A DNA stretch of 64,000 nucleotides from Micromussa lordhowensis (Eukaryota; Cnidaria; Anthozoa; Scleractinia; Lobophylliidae): contig OZ026601.1 of assembly GCA_964020085.1 (NCBI GenBank), forward strand, positions 19,836,430 to 19,900,429, in the 5' to 3' direction. A program made the position numbers and the translations under genes. The notes under the pieces were generated by a model. That model saw only the letters and a program-made list of their open reading frames with translations. It did not search any database and was not told the origin of the DNA. Shown here in pieces: positions 1-10,386 of the stretch. The stretch's first letter is position 1; each line of letters begins with the position of its first letter.

Positions 1-284
1 TGTTTATGTTCTCTCAATCTGGCTCATGGCTGACCCGCTCAAGCCTCACTAAGGAGCTCCGGTCTATTCTACAGAAATGTGGCTTCTCGTCCACCAACTT
101 TTACTCCCACAGCTTCCGCATCGGAGCCGCCACATCTGCAGCCTCGGCAGGCATCCCTGCATGGCTAATCAAAGTTCTAGGACGGTGGAACTCAGACTGC
201 TACGAACTGTATATTAAAACTCCACAATCTACTATTTTAACTGTACCTAAACTGTTAGTTAGCCATGGAAGTTCTCATTCCTGA
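1..284 (+). pseudogene. Tyrosine recombinase C-terminus, Ngaro/DIRS-like retrotransposon (partial)
   Basis: The reading frame is open from the window edge to a stop at 282-284. It encodes the C-terminal catalytic part of a tyrosine recombinase. The conserved HxxR box is visible as HSFRIGAATSAA, followed by a second conserved block, LIKVLGRWNSDCYELYI, where the late box and the nucleophilic tyrosine lie. In this family the enzyme integrates a circular retrotransposon cDNA. The N-terminal part and any reverse transcriptase lie outside the window, so intactness cannot be judged. The paired 398-bp repeats just downstream (412-809 and 1635-2032) fit the split-direct-repeat tail of Ngaro/PAT-type elements. 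A Crypton-type DNA transposon is less likely because of those repeats. Confidence 0.75.
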
Positions 285-411
285 TCTTCGCCTTATCAGT
301 AATTTTAGTCTACGAACAGGGCACCTGACTTTTGCTCAAGCGTCATGACCCCACGTTATCTTACTGTGGGGGTATTGCGTCCCTCACTTAATTAAGCAAG
401 TTCCGCAATTC

Positions 412-809
412 GTGGCAGGGAAGTGCAGCCATTAGCTGCACTTTACCCCACAGTAAGCCTCTAGCCCACTGGAGACAGGTCCGGAGAAACTACCTATTCC
501 AAGGTGGCTACCCCCGGTACCACCTGATCTGTACTCCCCCCAGGAGGGGCTCCCCCTCCTGGTTCCCTCAGTCTCCCGGGACTGTGGGATATGGGCCTCA
601 CCCCTGGAGGCAGGTCTGGAACTTCTATTCCAGGGTGGCTACCCCCGGTACCACCTGATCTGTACTCCCCCCAGGAGGGCCCCCTTCCTGGGCCCCTACT
701 CCCTGTCGTCCTTCCCTGCCACCCAAATTTTACCCACAGCCAGTGTGTGATTTCCAAATGTAGTATTGTCAGTGGCATTTCAGACTAGGCCTCGAAAGAG
801 GATCATTAA
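412..809 (+). repeat. First 398-bp terminal-type repeat of Ngaro-like element (B1-like)
   Basis: These 398 bases recur at 1635-2032. By eye I see one substitution, near the start (gcagcc against gcaccc). The copies share the same end, just after aagaggatcattaa. Each copy contains an internal imperfect tandem duplication with a period of about 131 bp: the motif ggtggctacccccggtacca starts at 503 and again at 634. Open frames on either strand here, proline- and glycine-rich, are products of the repeat and not genes. Position after the recombinase gene fits a B1-A2-B2 tail. Confidence 0.8.
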
Positions 810-1634
810 GTTCAAGTTTATGGTCTCCATAAACTGATGTTAATGAGACCTGAGCAGGCACACACATTCCGCATTGTAACACTTTATTTCAGAGACAGGC
901 AACATTACGAACCTCTTGTCACGCTCATATGTAAATCCCAGTAACATGAGTACATGCCTCTAATTCTCTATCTCAAAGTCCATCAGGGATCTCCAGTTGG
1001 AAACAATTACCTCCTTTAGATATCACAACAAACCTTTCATTTCGTAAGTAAGGCCACTGTTATCTATATCCGTAAAAGACAGTGTATCAATGGTTCCAGT
1101 CATTTCTTTCACGTGTCCTCCGCATGCCCCTGACCTCTAATCAAGCTCACCCTCCTCGTTGTATTCAGTCTCTGTGCTAGTGCCGATCCTTCGCCACTAA
1201 GTTTCCCTTTTTCCCTCCCACCCTCCCATGACTGGAACCCTTGCTCCACACTTTAACTCCTAATACCTCGCTTTAGGTCTATCTTAAAGCTAAGAAACAA
1301 ACCATTTAGATTCATAGTAATGTTGGCAATGTATAGGCTTATACCTATTTTTCTTTCAAATCAAAAAAAAAAAAAAAAAAACGCAAGCTCTGACATTGCC
1401 CTCAGAGCTTAGTGGATTGACACTGAACATTCTTATCCTGACTTTGATTTTACAATATATCTGTATGTACTTATAGGTATCATTAGCTTTTAAAACTTAA
1501 ACCATTAAGGGCAATAGGCTACTACTATCCGTCTCTTAGCAACCTAAGACCTTGTTATTCAGAATGCACCGAACTTTGACTACATGTATATTTTTGTATT
1601 TTGGTGACACTCTGGTGTTCGTTAATAAAGAATG
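810..1634 (+). repeat. Segment between the 398-bp repeats (A2-like)
   Basis: About 825 bp of non-coding sequence separates the two 398-bp repeats. It contains a run of about 19 A near 1362-1380. In the Ngaro/PAT architecture A1-ORFs-B1-A2-B2 this would be A2. The matching A1 would lie at the 5' end of the element, outside the window, so this assignment is an inference. Confidence 0.5.
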
Positions 1635-2032
1635 GTGGCAGGGAAGTGCACCCATTAGCTGCACTTTACCCCACAGTAAGCCTCTAGCCCACTGGAGACA
1701 GGTCCGGAGAAACTACCTATTCCAAGGTGGCTACCCCCGGTACCACCTGATCTGTACTCCCCCCAGGAGGGGCTCCCCCTCCTGGTTCCCTCAGTCTCCC
1801 GGGACTGTGGGATATGGGCCTCACCCCTGGAGGCAGGTCTGGAACTTCTATTCCAGGGTGGCTACCCCCGGTACCACCTGATCTGTACTCCCCCCAGGAG
1901 GGCCCCCTTCCTGGGCCCCTACTCCCTGTCGTCCTTCCCTGCCACCCAAATTTTACCCACAGCCAGTGTGTGATTTCCAAATGTAGTATTGTCAGTGGCA
2001 TTTCAGACTAGGCCTCGAAAGAGGATCATTAA
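1635..2032 (+). repeat. Second 398-bp terminal-type repeat (B2-like), 3' end of element
   Basis: Near-identical direct copy of 412-809. Similarity stops after aagaggatcattaa, which I take as the 3' boundary of the element. The near identity suggests a recent insertion or recent homogenisation. Confidence 0.8.
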
Positions 2033-2590
2033 CCTTCCTATTGAACCCCGAAAGTAACGGTCCCCCTGAAAATAACGGCCCACCCGAAAGTAGCAATCCT
2101 TTGAATAAGTCACTAAAACTCTCTGAAAATGGATGGAACAGCCTGACTGCAGGACTGACGAATTTGAAGAGCTATTAAATAAGTCTTCAAATTTTGTGAT
2201 TTAATTTGTAACTTGACTGAGTGGTTCTTGAAACTGTGATCTATAAGCTGTACTTGACTGGTAGCAGAGTCAAATGATACAGTGTAATTAGTTGCATTGC
2301 AATATCATTCGGCCATTATGCTTTAGCCCCACTTTACCAACATTTAGTGCCTTTTTCTGTTTTTCTTTTTTTTTTTTGCAATCTGTTTTGTTTATGTGGG
2401 TAATTAGTAACATCCGCAAACAGAACTTTTAATTTCATGTTACGCGTCCGCTTTCAGTCTGAAACGACCGTGAATTACATGTTCCAAACAAAAGTTTTAA
2501 CCATCCGAAAGTAACGGCTACCTGAAAGTAGCGGCTACCCAAAAGTAACAGCCCCTTTTGCCTGCTAAATCCAGAAGTAACAGGTTTCAT
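2033..2590. repeat. Repeat-like block with gaaagtaacgg motifs
   Basis: The short motif cccgaaagtaacgg and variants recur near 2045, 2085, 2505, 2530 and 2545, at both ends of this stretch. It is non-coding and looks like a degraded short transposable element. No family is recognised. Confidence 0.4.
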
Positions 2591-2763
2591 TAGTATCGGA
2601 ATTCTACGGTACCTGACTCATCACCAGTCGTCTCTCAGTGATGCATTGAATGTTAACAAGGGCATGAACCTGGGAGCGTATGCTAAATAACTTTTCCCCA
2701 GTCTACTCTCACTCCTGTCAGAGACTCGGAGAAAGCTGGGGACAACTCAGAGGCACATACAAT

Positions 2764-2954
2764 GTGCACCAGTGCTTTCAATAGGACCAAGCACCTGCCG
2801 GAGCTCTGGCGGGTATTCTGTTGAAAGTTGCCAGGTATATTTCACTTTTAAAAATTCTTCAGAGAGAAATTCTCCTAGGCTTCTCGTATTACTCCGGCGG
2901 GTGCTGTTCCTAGGTAGCCTCCTACTTCAAATCTTATTGAAAGCACTGGTGCAC
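2764..2954. mobile_element. Short MITE with 20-bp terminal inverted repeats
   Basis: The left end gtgcaccagtgctttcaata (2764-2783) is the exact reverse complement of the right end at 2935-2954. The interior is non-coding. It lies in the last NOSTRIN intron, about 115 bp upstream of the SH3 exon. No clear target-site duplication was found. Confidence 0.65.
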
Positions 2955-3068
2955 TCTTACTTACCAAGTCCAAATTGAAATATTTTGTTAGCCATCAGTG
3001 ACATTTCTTTAGTCTTTTACTCTGCCATACTTATTGTGACTATTTTGTAAATCACTTTCTTGTTTCAG

Positions 3069-3244
3069 GGATCTGTCGATGTCGTGCTCTGTATGAATAT
3101 AAGGCTGCACAAAGTGATGAACTTGACATTTTACCAGGAGACGTTATCATGTTAACAGCTAAACTGGATGGTGGCTGGTGGCAAGGAGAACTCCATAATA
3201 AAACAGGAATATTTCCAGCTAGCTATGTGGAAGAAATTGGATGA
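3069..3244 (+). CDS. NOSTRIN: C-terminal SH3 exon, probably NOSTRIN (F-BAR/SH3 adaptor)
   Basis: A terminal exon follows a polypyrimidine/ag acceptor (tgtttcag ending at 3068) and stops with TGA at 3242-3244. It encodes about 57 residues that are almost exactly one SH3 domain: ALYEY motif, acidic RT-loop DELDIL, GGWWQGEL, and GIFPASYVEEI at the end. NOSTRIN is an F-BAR plus SH3 adaptor that binds endothelial nitric oxide synthase, dynamin and N-WASP, and its SH3 domain ends the protein. PACSIN, myosin-1e/f and other proteins also end in an SH3 domain, so this exon alone is not decisive. The convergent SPC25 next door matches the human NOSTRIN-SPC25 neighbourhood and tips the call. Upstream exons lie to the left of the window or were not recognised between 2033 and 3068. 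Confidence 0.75.
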
Positions 3245-5247
3245 CTGTGAAGAATGTGGACAAGATCGTATCAATGCCAACGCTAGCACTAGCACATATT
3301 GCCAGTAAAATATAATTTTTTGGTAAAAATACATACAGGTATGCTTTTATTACAATTCAGTTTGGAGAAAAAATCATTACTGTAAAAGACTACTGAAATT
3401 CAGATTATGTGATTATACTCTGCCAATACACGTGGTATACAGACATCAGCTAAATGCAATGAACTGCAGAGATGCAAACATTGGGCAGCAATATTGCAAA
3501 GGGACAAATTTTATCATGATATATTTAACAAGCAAGTCTTATTCAAAGTGGAGGTTGATAGTGGAAGAGGTTTCCTAAACCACAAAACAATTCTCTCTCA
3601 GTGTTAAAACACACTAAGAAGAACATGAAAAAATAATTATTAGCATCAATCTTTTTTAATTTTTAATTTGTAACAAACAGCAAATGAATAGATAGAGAAA
3701 AAAGTTGTAATATTTATTGTCAGTCAGTCTGATTCACAAACTAGTGGGTTGTGGAAGAGATTCAGAGTTAAGGAAGCCAATCAGAGCAGAATTAAACACT
3801 GTTCACTTGTCTTGATTTGTACTAGTCTGTATGCAGAACATGGCTGACAAGACCAATACTTATTAAATAAGCCAATCAGAGTGCTTTATTTTGTCTAATT
3901 TAGTTTTTCTAGTAATGGACCAGATAAGAAAGTATGCAACAAATCTTGTATATACTGAACTTATGGCCTGGATAGCCTGAATTTCAGCCATCTCATTAAG
4001 TTGCCCACTCCACAGAGTGTGACTCGAGGAGACCACTGAAACCCAGGGTATACCTTTAAGACAATGGGGCTGAATCCCTCAGAGACCTTTTAAATGTCTG
4101 CCTTTCAATGAACATCTGCATGTAAACTAGATATGACTGCAACAGAAATCCAGCCTGCTGTAATGTTATTTTAGAAAGAACTTTGCAAAGTTAATTTTTG
4201 TGAGGTTCTATTTATAGTGTTCAGCAATTTATTATGAGTGATGCTGGGGCAAGAAAAAAGTCACAAGTTATTGATGACAAACGTATTGATTGGTAATCTT
4301 ATTTTGGAAAATTTGAAGAAATAAATTTTAAACGTCATGATATTGCTCGTATCTGGTTTGCTTTACTGTTAAAAAATATGGATGAGAAATAGCATTGATG
4401 TTAAAACATCTGTATGGTTCTTAGTTACGATCTATTGGAGGACAGATGCTTAGATGACATCATGAACAAGTTTTCTTGCTTCTTTATTATATAGAACAAG
4501 TAGATTCCATGTTGCCATGGGTCTGTTTGGTAACTGATCACAGAAGACATCAAAATGACACGCCTAACAGCTTGTGATCCTTTTTTGTTCTTTCCGCATT
4601 TTGTTGTTATCTATGATCTATTACTGAGCAGACACAGGGCAACATGGAACGTATTTGCTAACTACACTGAACTCTCTCTAAGGTGGACACCCTCAGTAGT
4701 GGCTTCAGCTGTCCACTTTAGAGTATAGTTATGCAGAGAAGCAAGTGAAATTCAGCTGGAGGTGTCTACCTTACAAGGTTGCCCACTTAAAGAGAGTCAG
4801 TTGAGTGCGCTTGTAGAAATTTTTGAGCAAAGATCAAATATTTTTAACTTTGAAACCAGTTTGCTTAACTCTTGAACATCTTTTATTTTCAGTTCTCACT
4901 CCTGAAAAAAGTATTGACGTTACATGTACCTTTTCCTGCTGTTTGTCAGATACACTTATTTTGTAGGTCTTTCTTGGACTAACATGGCAGGCCTTAAAAG
5001 TATTTTGTCAAATCACTGGTTTGACAAATCACAGCTCAGTGACATCACCAGTCCGGTACATTTTACAAGTCTTTTAATTTATGGTACAATCATGAACTGC
5101 ACACAATAAAGTTTTTTTTCACACAGTTGTCATGAAATCAAAATAGCTTGAGTGTAAAGCACAGCCTTGTTTTCCTGACACCTTGTTCCACAAAATTTCC
5201 ACACATAACAGCTACATTTAACACTAGATTATTTACATTTCAATTAT
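3245..5247. other. 3' UTR and convergent spacer between NOSTRIN-like gene and SPC25
   Basis: No coding sequence is supported here. Candidate plus-strand polyadenylation signals AATAAA lie at 4320-4325 and about 5106. A degenerate inverted arrangement at about 4530-4640 resembles the foldback element at 23990-24200. The short open frames show no codon bias or family similarity. Confidence 0.6.
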
Positions 5248-8200
5248 TTACATGTCCATTGGTTTACCAGTTGAGCTACTTGGGTGTTTTACAAGATCTT
5301 TAAACTTTCTCCTCATGCTGATTACAAACATGGAAAAGTTGTTTGTGCTGTTGAGTTTCTCCACCATCTCAGCAAGTCCCTCAACCTCTGGCATACAATC
5401 CTTCACTGTCAACATGAATTTCAAAAACAAATTAAAGCTCAATGAAAGTAAAATGTTAGCTAAAATCATTGACTAAACCACAGGAGCGCCAAACACTCTA
5501 TCAGCAGTAAAAATAAATGTTCTGTTATTTGCCTGTGTTTGGGTGTCTTTGTGAGTCATTCAGAAGGGATTTGAATGAAGTGAAGGCAGTTTACTCTTCC
5601 GAATATTATCTCGTCTGCCACTTTGTAATTATGACACTCCAATTACATCTCAAGTTTCAATCAACATTGTTAACTACTAACTCTCATCAGGGGAGGGATT
5701 CTGAGGTGGTAACAATGTTAACCAAAACTATGTAATTGGAGGTTCAAAGTAACAGAGCAGCAGACGAGATAATATTCGGAAATGTAAACCTCCTTTCCAT
5801 CATTCAAATCCCTCAAAAGACACAGGAACACAGGTAAATAACAGTACATTTATTTTTACTGCTGATAGTGTTTGGTTCCCTGCGACTAAACCACATGTTT
5901 CTGCAAGCCTGGCTAGAAAACATTTACAGCTGCTACTTCCAGTTTAGTTTCAATACTTTCCCCTCAACTTTTAAAGTTTATTTTTCACAGCATACATTTA
6001 CAGAGTGATATTTATCATGGGGGAATTAAGAGCTGATCGCTAATAGGCAACAATTTAAACAAGTATTGTTACATTATTCAAACAGATTCTCTCGCCCTTT
6101 ATGCAATAATATAATAAAAGGATAGGGAATTTGTTGAAATCAAGGGTGAATAAAGGTGAGTAAAGTCTGTATACGAGCCACTTGACCCTTCAGACTGGCG
6201 CTTATCTCAGGTTTCAGCTGGAGTAATAGGCTGTTGCAAAATTGTGCAGGGAAGTGGGGTGAGTTTCAAATTTTGACCAATCGATAAACTGACACCACCA
6301 CATGAAAGATCACATTAAGAGTAGTCATTTGATCAAGTTTGATGCTTTTAGATTGAATAGAGACCAAGTTTTAGACCCTGAAATATGGTTCACATTCCAT
6401 AGGAACCTATCGAGACTGTGTCCCCCAAAACCATATAGACGCTTAAAGTTTTGTATGATTTCTATAATACTATGTGATTTTCATCTCAGCTTCTTTCAAA
6501 TGGTACTTGAATGATGGGAGTTTACAGTTGTCATAAAACTGATAAAAAATTTTAGAGTTTATATGGTTTTGAGGTATGCTGTCTCAACATTAGAGATGTT
6601 TGTATGGATTTTGAACCATGTTTCAAGGTCCATAACTTGGTCTCTGTGTACCCTAAAAGCATCAAACTTGGTCAAATGACTACTCTCAACATGATCTTTC
6701 ATGTGGTGGTGTCAGTTTATAGATTGGTTAAAATTTGAAACTCGGCCCAGTTCCCTGCACAATTTTGGAATGGCCTATTCTACTCTCCTCTGGATGGAAT
6801 GTTAGTCCATCACAGGGTTAACCCCCAGAATTAGATTCCCCAGTACCCATTTATACACCTGGATGGATAAAGCATAAACATAAAAATTAATAGCACATTT
6901 GCATTACCATTATATTTGTCATGATTAGTAATGGCCACAGTGAAAACAAAAGGCTTCTCTTCATCCTTTGGATCTATATACTTGAACACAAACTGCAAAT
7001 GCTCCTCTGAGAAATGGAGAGACAAATCAATTTTAGGTAAGATGACAGTAGTGAGGGCTATAATTATTATGTATGACAAACATGCAGAGGAAATGGCCCC
7101 CAGGCAATTTTCTTTATGTACACTAGAGAATGATTGCTACATAAAAAAATTTCAGTCTGGCCTGACATTTTAGCCCAGTTAGGGGGGGGAGGGGCTGAGA
7201 TTTCAGAATGGAATTTAAATCCAGGGTCAAACTCTTTGTGTGATCACCTTCTTGATCTGCTGCTTCCACAGACATCATCTGGACTAACTCCAGATAAAGT
7301 CTGTGTTTAAGCTTAGTGGCCCATCAGGGCAGCACGTGAAGTGAAGCATGAAGTGACTAGTGATAACAGTATGCTTACTCCCTCATGGAAAGAATGCAAG
7401 TCCACTGCATGGGTATCCCAGGAATTTAATTGCTGGTTTCCATTCAAACTCCAGGCTCAGGTTGTTTGAAAGGTGGATAATGCTATCTACCAGCAAGGAT
7501 TTCATTAAGGGCTGGGCAAATTGGCATAATGGCAAAGGCAAAGGCCGGGCACCAGGCAAATTGACTGGCTGTGAGAACAATTTTGCCCACCTGGTTTGAT
7601 CATATAGACAAAAGTTTTTCTTATAAGGAAGTTCTGTTCAAAATGCTTTGTCCGCCTGTGAAATTAACTCGCAAAGCAGACTCTCAACCAGTAAAAAGGC
7701 TTACTACACAACCATTCGAACCTATACCTCACCCCTCCCCCCCCCTGACAGCTCCCTGCAGCCATTCCCTTCCACCATTTTCTTTTTTCTTCAAAGCAGA
7801 AAGCCAGTTATTACTGGTAGAGTAAAAGCAAATGTATAAAACAGGGCCTACCATCAACCTTCTTAAAGGATAATCCCAGCCTTTCTTTAAAGTACTCTGT
7901 CCCTTTGGTAAATTGTTTGATCCTGTAAGAGGTGCTCTGTTCCTTGGCAGAAATTTCTGACAAAGGTAAGATGAGTATTTTCTGATCAGGTTACAATTTA
8001 CCACAATGTCGTAAATTGACTACTCCTCCTAACCTACATAAGTTTACTATAAGCTTATATTTACCTTTCTGTTGTTTCTGCAATCGCCCTTCAGTTTGTT
8101 CGAAATGTTTTTGGTTCTGATTCTTTTTCTCCACCAAGCGTTGCGCTGTTATCTGTAGCTCTCGAAGCTCTTTTTCGAGATTTGCAACTTCCTCAGCCCT

Positions 8201-8626
8201 CTTTCGTAGCTCTAAAGAGTGAAAAGAAAACTCCGATCGCTCGAGGAATAACGTTAATGTTTTGTAAAGTGTACACAACAGATCGATCGTGTTTTTAAAG
8301 CCACATTTATATTTGTTACGTACCTTCCAAATTTTTCTCACTCTGAAGATGGTATTGATTAATCGTCTCCTCCAAATGCTTCATCTTCTCTTTGAGTTAG
8401 AAAAGGAGAAGATGGTTAAATTTAGATTGACAAAATTAAGGATCACAAACAAACAAGATTTCATAAGCTTACCTTTCTCTCCAGTCAACATGTTTTCATG
8501 GTTCTCTTTATCCTCCAGGCGCGCTTTTCGAAACGATTCCCCAGTCCATTCGTTGAGAAATTTCTCTTGTACCTTCTTTAAGTTTAGGCTTAAATTCTCC
8601 AGTTCTTCATTTGTCGTAGATCCCAT
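5248..8626 (-). CDS. SPC25: Kinetochore protein Spc25 (NDC80 complex)
   Basis: Six exons on the minus strand: 8473-8626, 8324-8389, 8065-8211, 7852-7956, 6908-7006 and 5248-5405. All borders are GT-AG and all phases agree, giving 242 aa (human is about 224). The N-terminal half is a heptad-rich coiled coil (ELRKRAEEVANLEKELREL). The C-terminal half is the RWD-type globular domain, with FVFKYIDPKDEEKPFVF and EGLAEMVEKLNSTNNFSMF recalling human Spc25. Spc25 pairs with Spc24 and anchors the NDC80 complex to the inner kinetochore. The start at 8626 (MGSTTNEE) is chosen over an upstream in-frame ATG at 8704 because family similarity begins here. Intron 5 (5406-6907) carries two foldback elements and a SINE piece. 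A second, broken exon 1 lies at about 17884-17985. Confidence 0.93.
5481..5882. mobile_element. Foldback MITE in SPC25 intron 5 (arms about 150 bp)
   Basis: The left half (about 5489-5650) reads as the reverse complement of the right half (about 5720-5875), for example cgaatattatctcgtctgc against gcagacgagataatattcgg. The ends begin CAGGAGCGCCAAACAC and, on the opposite strand, CAGGGAACCAAACAC. The sequence gactaaacca occurs on both flanks (5471-5480 and 5884-5893), a possible target-site duplication. CAGG ends are hAT-like, but the flanking repeat is not a clean 8-mer, so the superfamily is uncertain. Confidence 0.7.
6227..6777. mobile_element. About 550-bp foldback MITE in SPC25 intron 5
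   Basis: The two halves are imperfect inverted copies. The ends are taggctgttgcaaaattg and, reversed, taggccattccaaaattg. Shared inner blocks include the acatgaaagatcac and gatcaagtttgatgctttta regions. A related half-copy lies in a MIOS intron at about 50200-50360 (gcctaatggccattttggag, then toward gatccggtgcaattggtcat), so this is a dispersed family. Confidence 0.7.
6778..6872 (-). mobile_element. SINE fragment, reverse orientation
   Basis: On the minus strand this reads ccatccaggtgtataaatgg and then gggggttaaccctgtgatgg, the middle of the SINE family found complete at 19758, 32456 and 43797. Within SPC25 it lies in the sense orientation. The tRNA-like head is missing. Confidence 0.6.
7500..7680. 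repeat. Dispersed repeat shared with MIOS intron 10
   Basis: This stretch of SPC25 intron 4 (ccgggcaccaggcaaattga, tgcccacctggtttgatcat, gtttttcttataaggaagtt, gtccgcctgtgaaa) resembles 26460-26610 in block order and sequence. It is a transposon-derived repeat of unknown type. Confidence 0.5.
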
Positions 8627-8704
8627 TTTGATGCAGAAACAAGGAGAAATCTTGCGATGAAAAGAAGAAGTTTTTCCCGGTGATATTTCAATTTTTCCTT
8701 CCAA

Positions 8705-8734
8705 CCAATGAAGACGCCGGAATAGATCACGTGA
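8705..8734. promoter_or_regulatory. CCAAT box and TCACGTGA E-box in SPC25 promoter (copy A)
   Basis: CCAAT at 8705-8709 and palindromic TCACGTGA at 8727-8734 lie between the divergent first exons. Copy B keeps both motifs with identical 22-bp start-to-start spacing (18067 and 18089). TCACGTGA is the core of the CLEAR/E-box element bound by TFEB/MITF/USF-type factors. The binding proteins here are inferred. Confidence 0.5.
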
Positions 8735-8946
8735 TATAAAGAAACCGCTGAACCACCTTACTCAGTTTCACCTTCCACCTACCCTCACTTCCCCTCACTT
8801 GAGACCTCACTTTCTATTCCGGCTGCTAGACATTTTATAGACCTTCGTTGACTTAAACTTGTTATTTTTCCCGTAAACAAGACGTGGATGACTTTAATTG
8901 TACCCATATGACACAGCCAGCTTCATTTTTCTGACGAATGTCCAAA

Positions 8947-9087
8947 ATGAGCAAGGGAAAGTGGCGAGTGTTGTGGTCTCTAAAGCAGCACCGCAGGACA
9001 AGTTCATCATTTGTGGCATCAAATATATTCCCCAGGAGATATGTCTGTACAAAGTCATCAGATCACAGCAGAACCATCTGATCGCAG
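8947..9087 (+). pseudogene. Decayed duplicate of MIOS exon 1
   Basis: Similar to the working MIOS exon 1 at 18299-18400, with ATG at 8947 and MSKGKWRVLWS in frame. A frameshift follows, so the conserved QDKFIICG and ICLYKV blocks fall in another frame. Small insertions are present. The splice-donor position that reads cag|gtaatatgg in copy B reads cag|ggaatatgg here, so the donor GT is lost. The ATG frame ends at a TGA before 9087. I call it a dead exon; it could still be transcribed from the SPC25 promoter region. Confidence 0.85.
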
Positions 9088-9155
9088 GGAATATGGAAAA
9101 TGAATTGTTTTAAAAAAGCTATGGAGTACCAGTAGTGATTCACTTCCTTTGGCTA

Positions 9156-9660
9156 GTAGTACTGCAATGTGGAATGGAGGAATGCCGGAACGCCAGAAAA
9201 CTTAAACCCGGAACGCCGAAATACTAAAACCAGGAATACAAAATTGCTAAACCCGGAAACTATGCATAAAAAATCCTAAACGGCAGATTCATAATCTTTA
9301 GTTTTTTTGACTCTCTTGTAGCTAGCTGAGTTCTCTTGAGACCTCCGACCAAAGTCCTTGGTGTGACAATTTCAACAAATTGTCCTACGTAGACTAATAG
9401 ACTAACAATAAAAGTACCAAGATCTGTTACCTTCACTATAATGCATAAAAGGTTTTCTCTCTCAGATTAAGCTCCAAACAAATTAATCGGATTACAAACG
9501 AAACGAACGTGTTGTTGATTTATTAGAGGCGGAGGCAAAGACTTTACAGCTGTTTTGTACGCCATATTTTCGCGAGAGACAATCGTACCCAGAGCTTCCA
9601 GATCCATCTCGCGCGGCTTAGAATTGGAAACAGAGAACACAATTATTTTTTATCAGATAA
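9156..9660. other. Spacer with no recognised feature
   Basis: Non-coding DNA between promoter copy A and the first Penelope fragment. A short degenerate motif (ccggaacgccg and aaacccggaa) repeats near 9185-9260. Nothing else was recognised. Confidence 0.4.
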
Positions 9661-9713
9661 TCTGGTTTTATCAACTGAGTTGATACTGTGAATTGGCCAC
9701 CGTAAAGAGGTTC

Positions 9714-9749
<36 letters not shown>

Positions 9750-10348
9750 GCGAATCGAGGAATTGTGGGTTGTGTGTGGTTTATATACAGAAAGATGGAG
9801 CTACGCTATTGGTTGATGCATGGTAACGTGAAAAACAACCGAATAAGTTAGTTGAATGAAAAGCGTTTGTTGATACCGTAAGTGCGGATTTAAAAAATGA
9901 AATTTTGTTCTAGGGTTTTGCGGCTTTACGTGCTTCCTTGATGTAGGGAAAGGCCGCAGACTGCCATATGTTGCTTAGTTTCTACAGAAACGCTGGGTGG
10001 TTAGAGCAGCAGGCTCAAGTAAAAACAGTCGCGCAAAAGTCGTACTAGTCGATGGCCAGTTCCAGCTTATCCTTCAAATACGTTGTTGCTGAGCTCGTTC
10101 AAGTGGAGGTGAATTATTGTGTTTCTGGAAATGTGCATTCGTGGTTCTGTTTAGATGTTTGACAATAGTGTCATTCGTCACGAACTCAATGAAGCTGGAG
10201 TAGCGGAAGGCTGTACAACTCGATGTAATTTCGAACGACTACGTTTGAACACAAACTATTTATTTTAATTTAATTTTCAGAATGTCCCCATATTAGTAAG
10301 GGAGAGTTCTCCCTGGCTAGGCGGTCTTTTTTTGACATTTGAATAAAG

Positions 10349-10386
<38 letters not shown>

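Larger units (their letters stand above)
8508..9155. repeat. Segmental duplication copy A: SPC25 exon 1 / shared promoter / broken MIOS exon 1
   Basis: Aligns by eye along its whole length with 17876-18475 (copy B). The order is SPC25 exon 1 on the minus strand, a CCAAT box (8705-8709), TCACGTGA (8727-8734), then a MIOS first exon on the plus strand. In this copy the SPC25 exon is intact and spliced, while the MIOS exon is decayed. The divergent ATGs are about 320 bp apart, as expected for a shared bidirectional promoter. Confidence 0.88.

Noticed and set aside
494..788. Proline- and glycine-rich open frames on both strands, repeated at 1717-2011
   Set aside because: They lie in the 398-bp transposon repeat and its 131-bp duplication, on both strands at once, with no family similarity.
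3069..3244. PACSIN or myosin-1e/f as identity of the SH3 exon
   Set aside because: Possible from the domain alone, but the convergent SPC25 neighbour and the ending YVEEI fit NOSTRIN better.
8627..8704. Upstream in-frame ATG of SPC25 (78 nt earlier)
   Set aside because: The extra residues are unlike any Spc25 and fall in the promoter/UTR region. Similarity begins at 8626.
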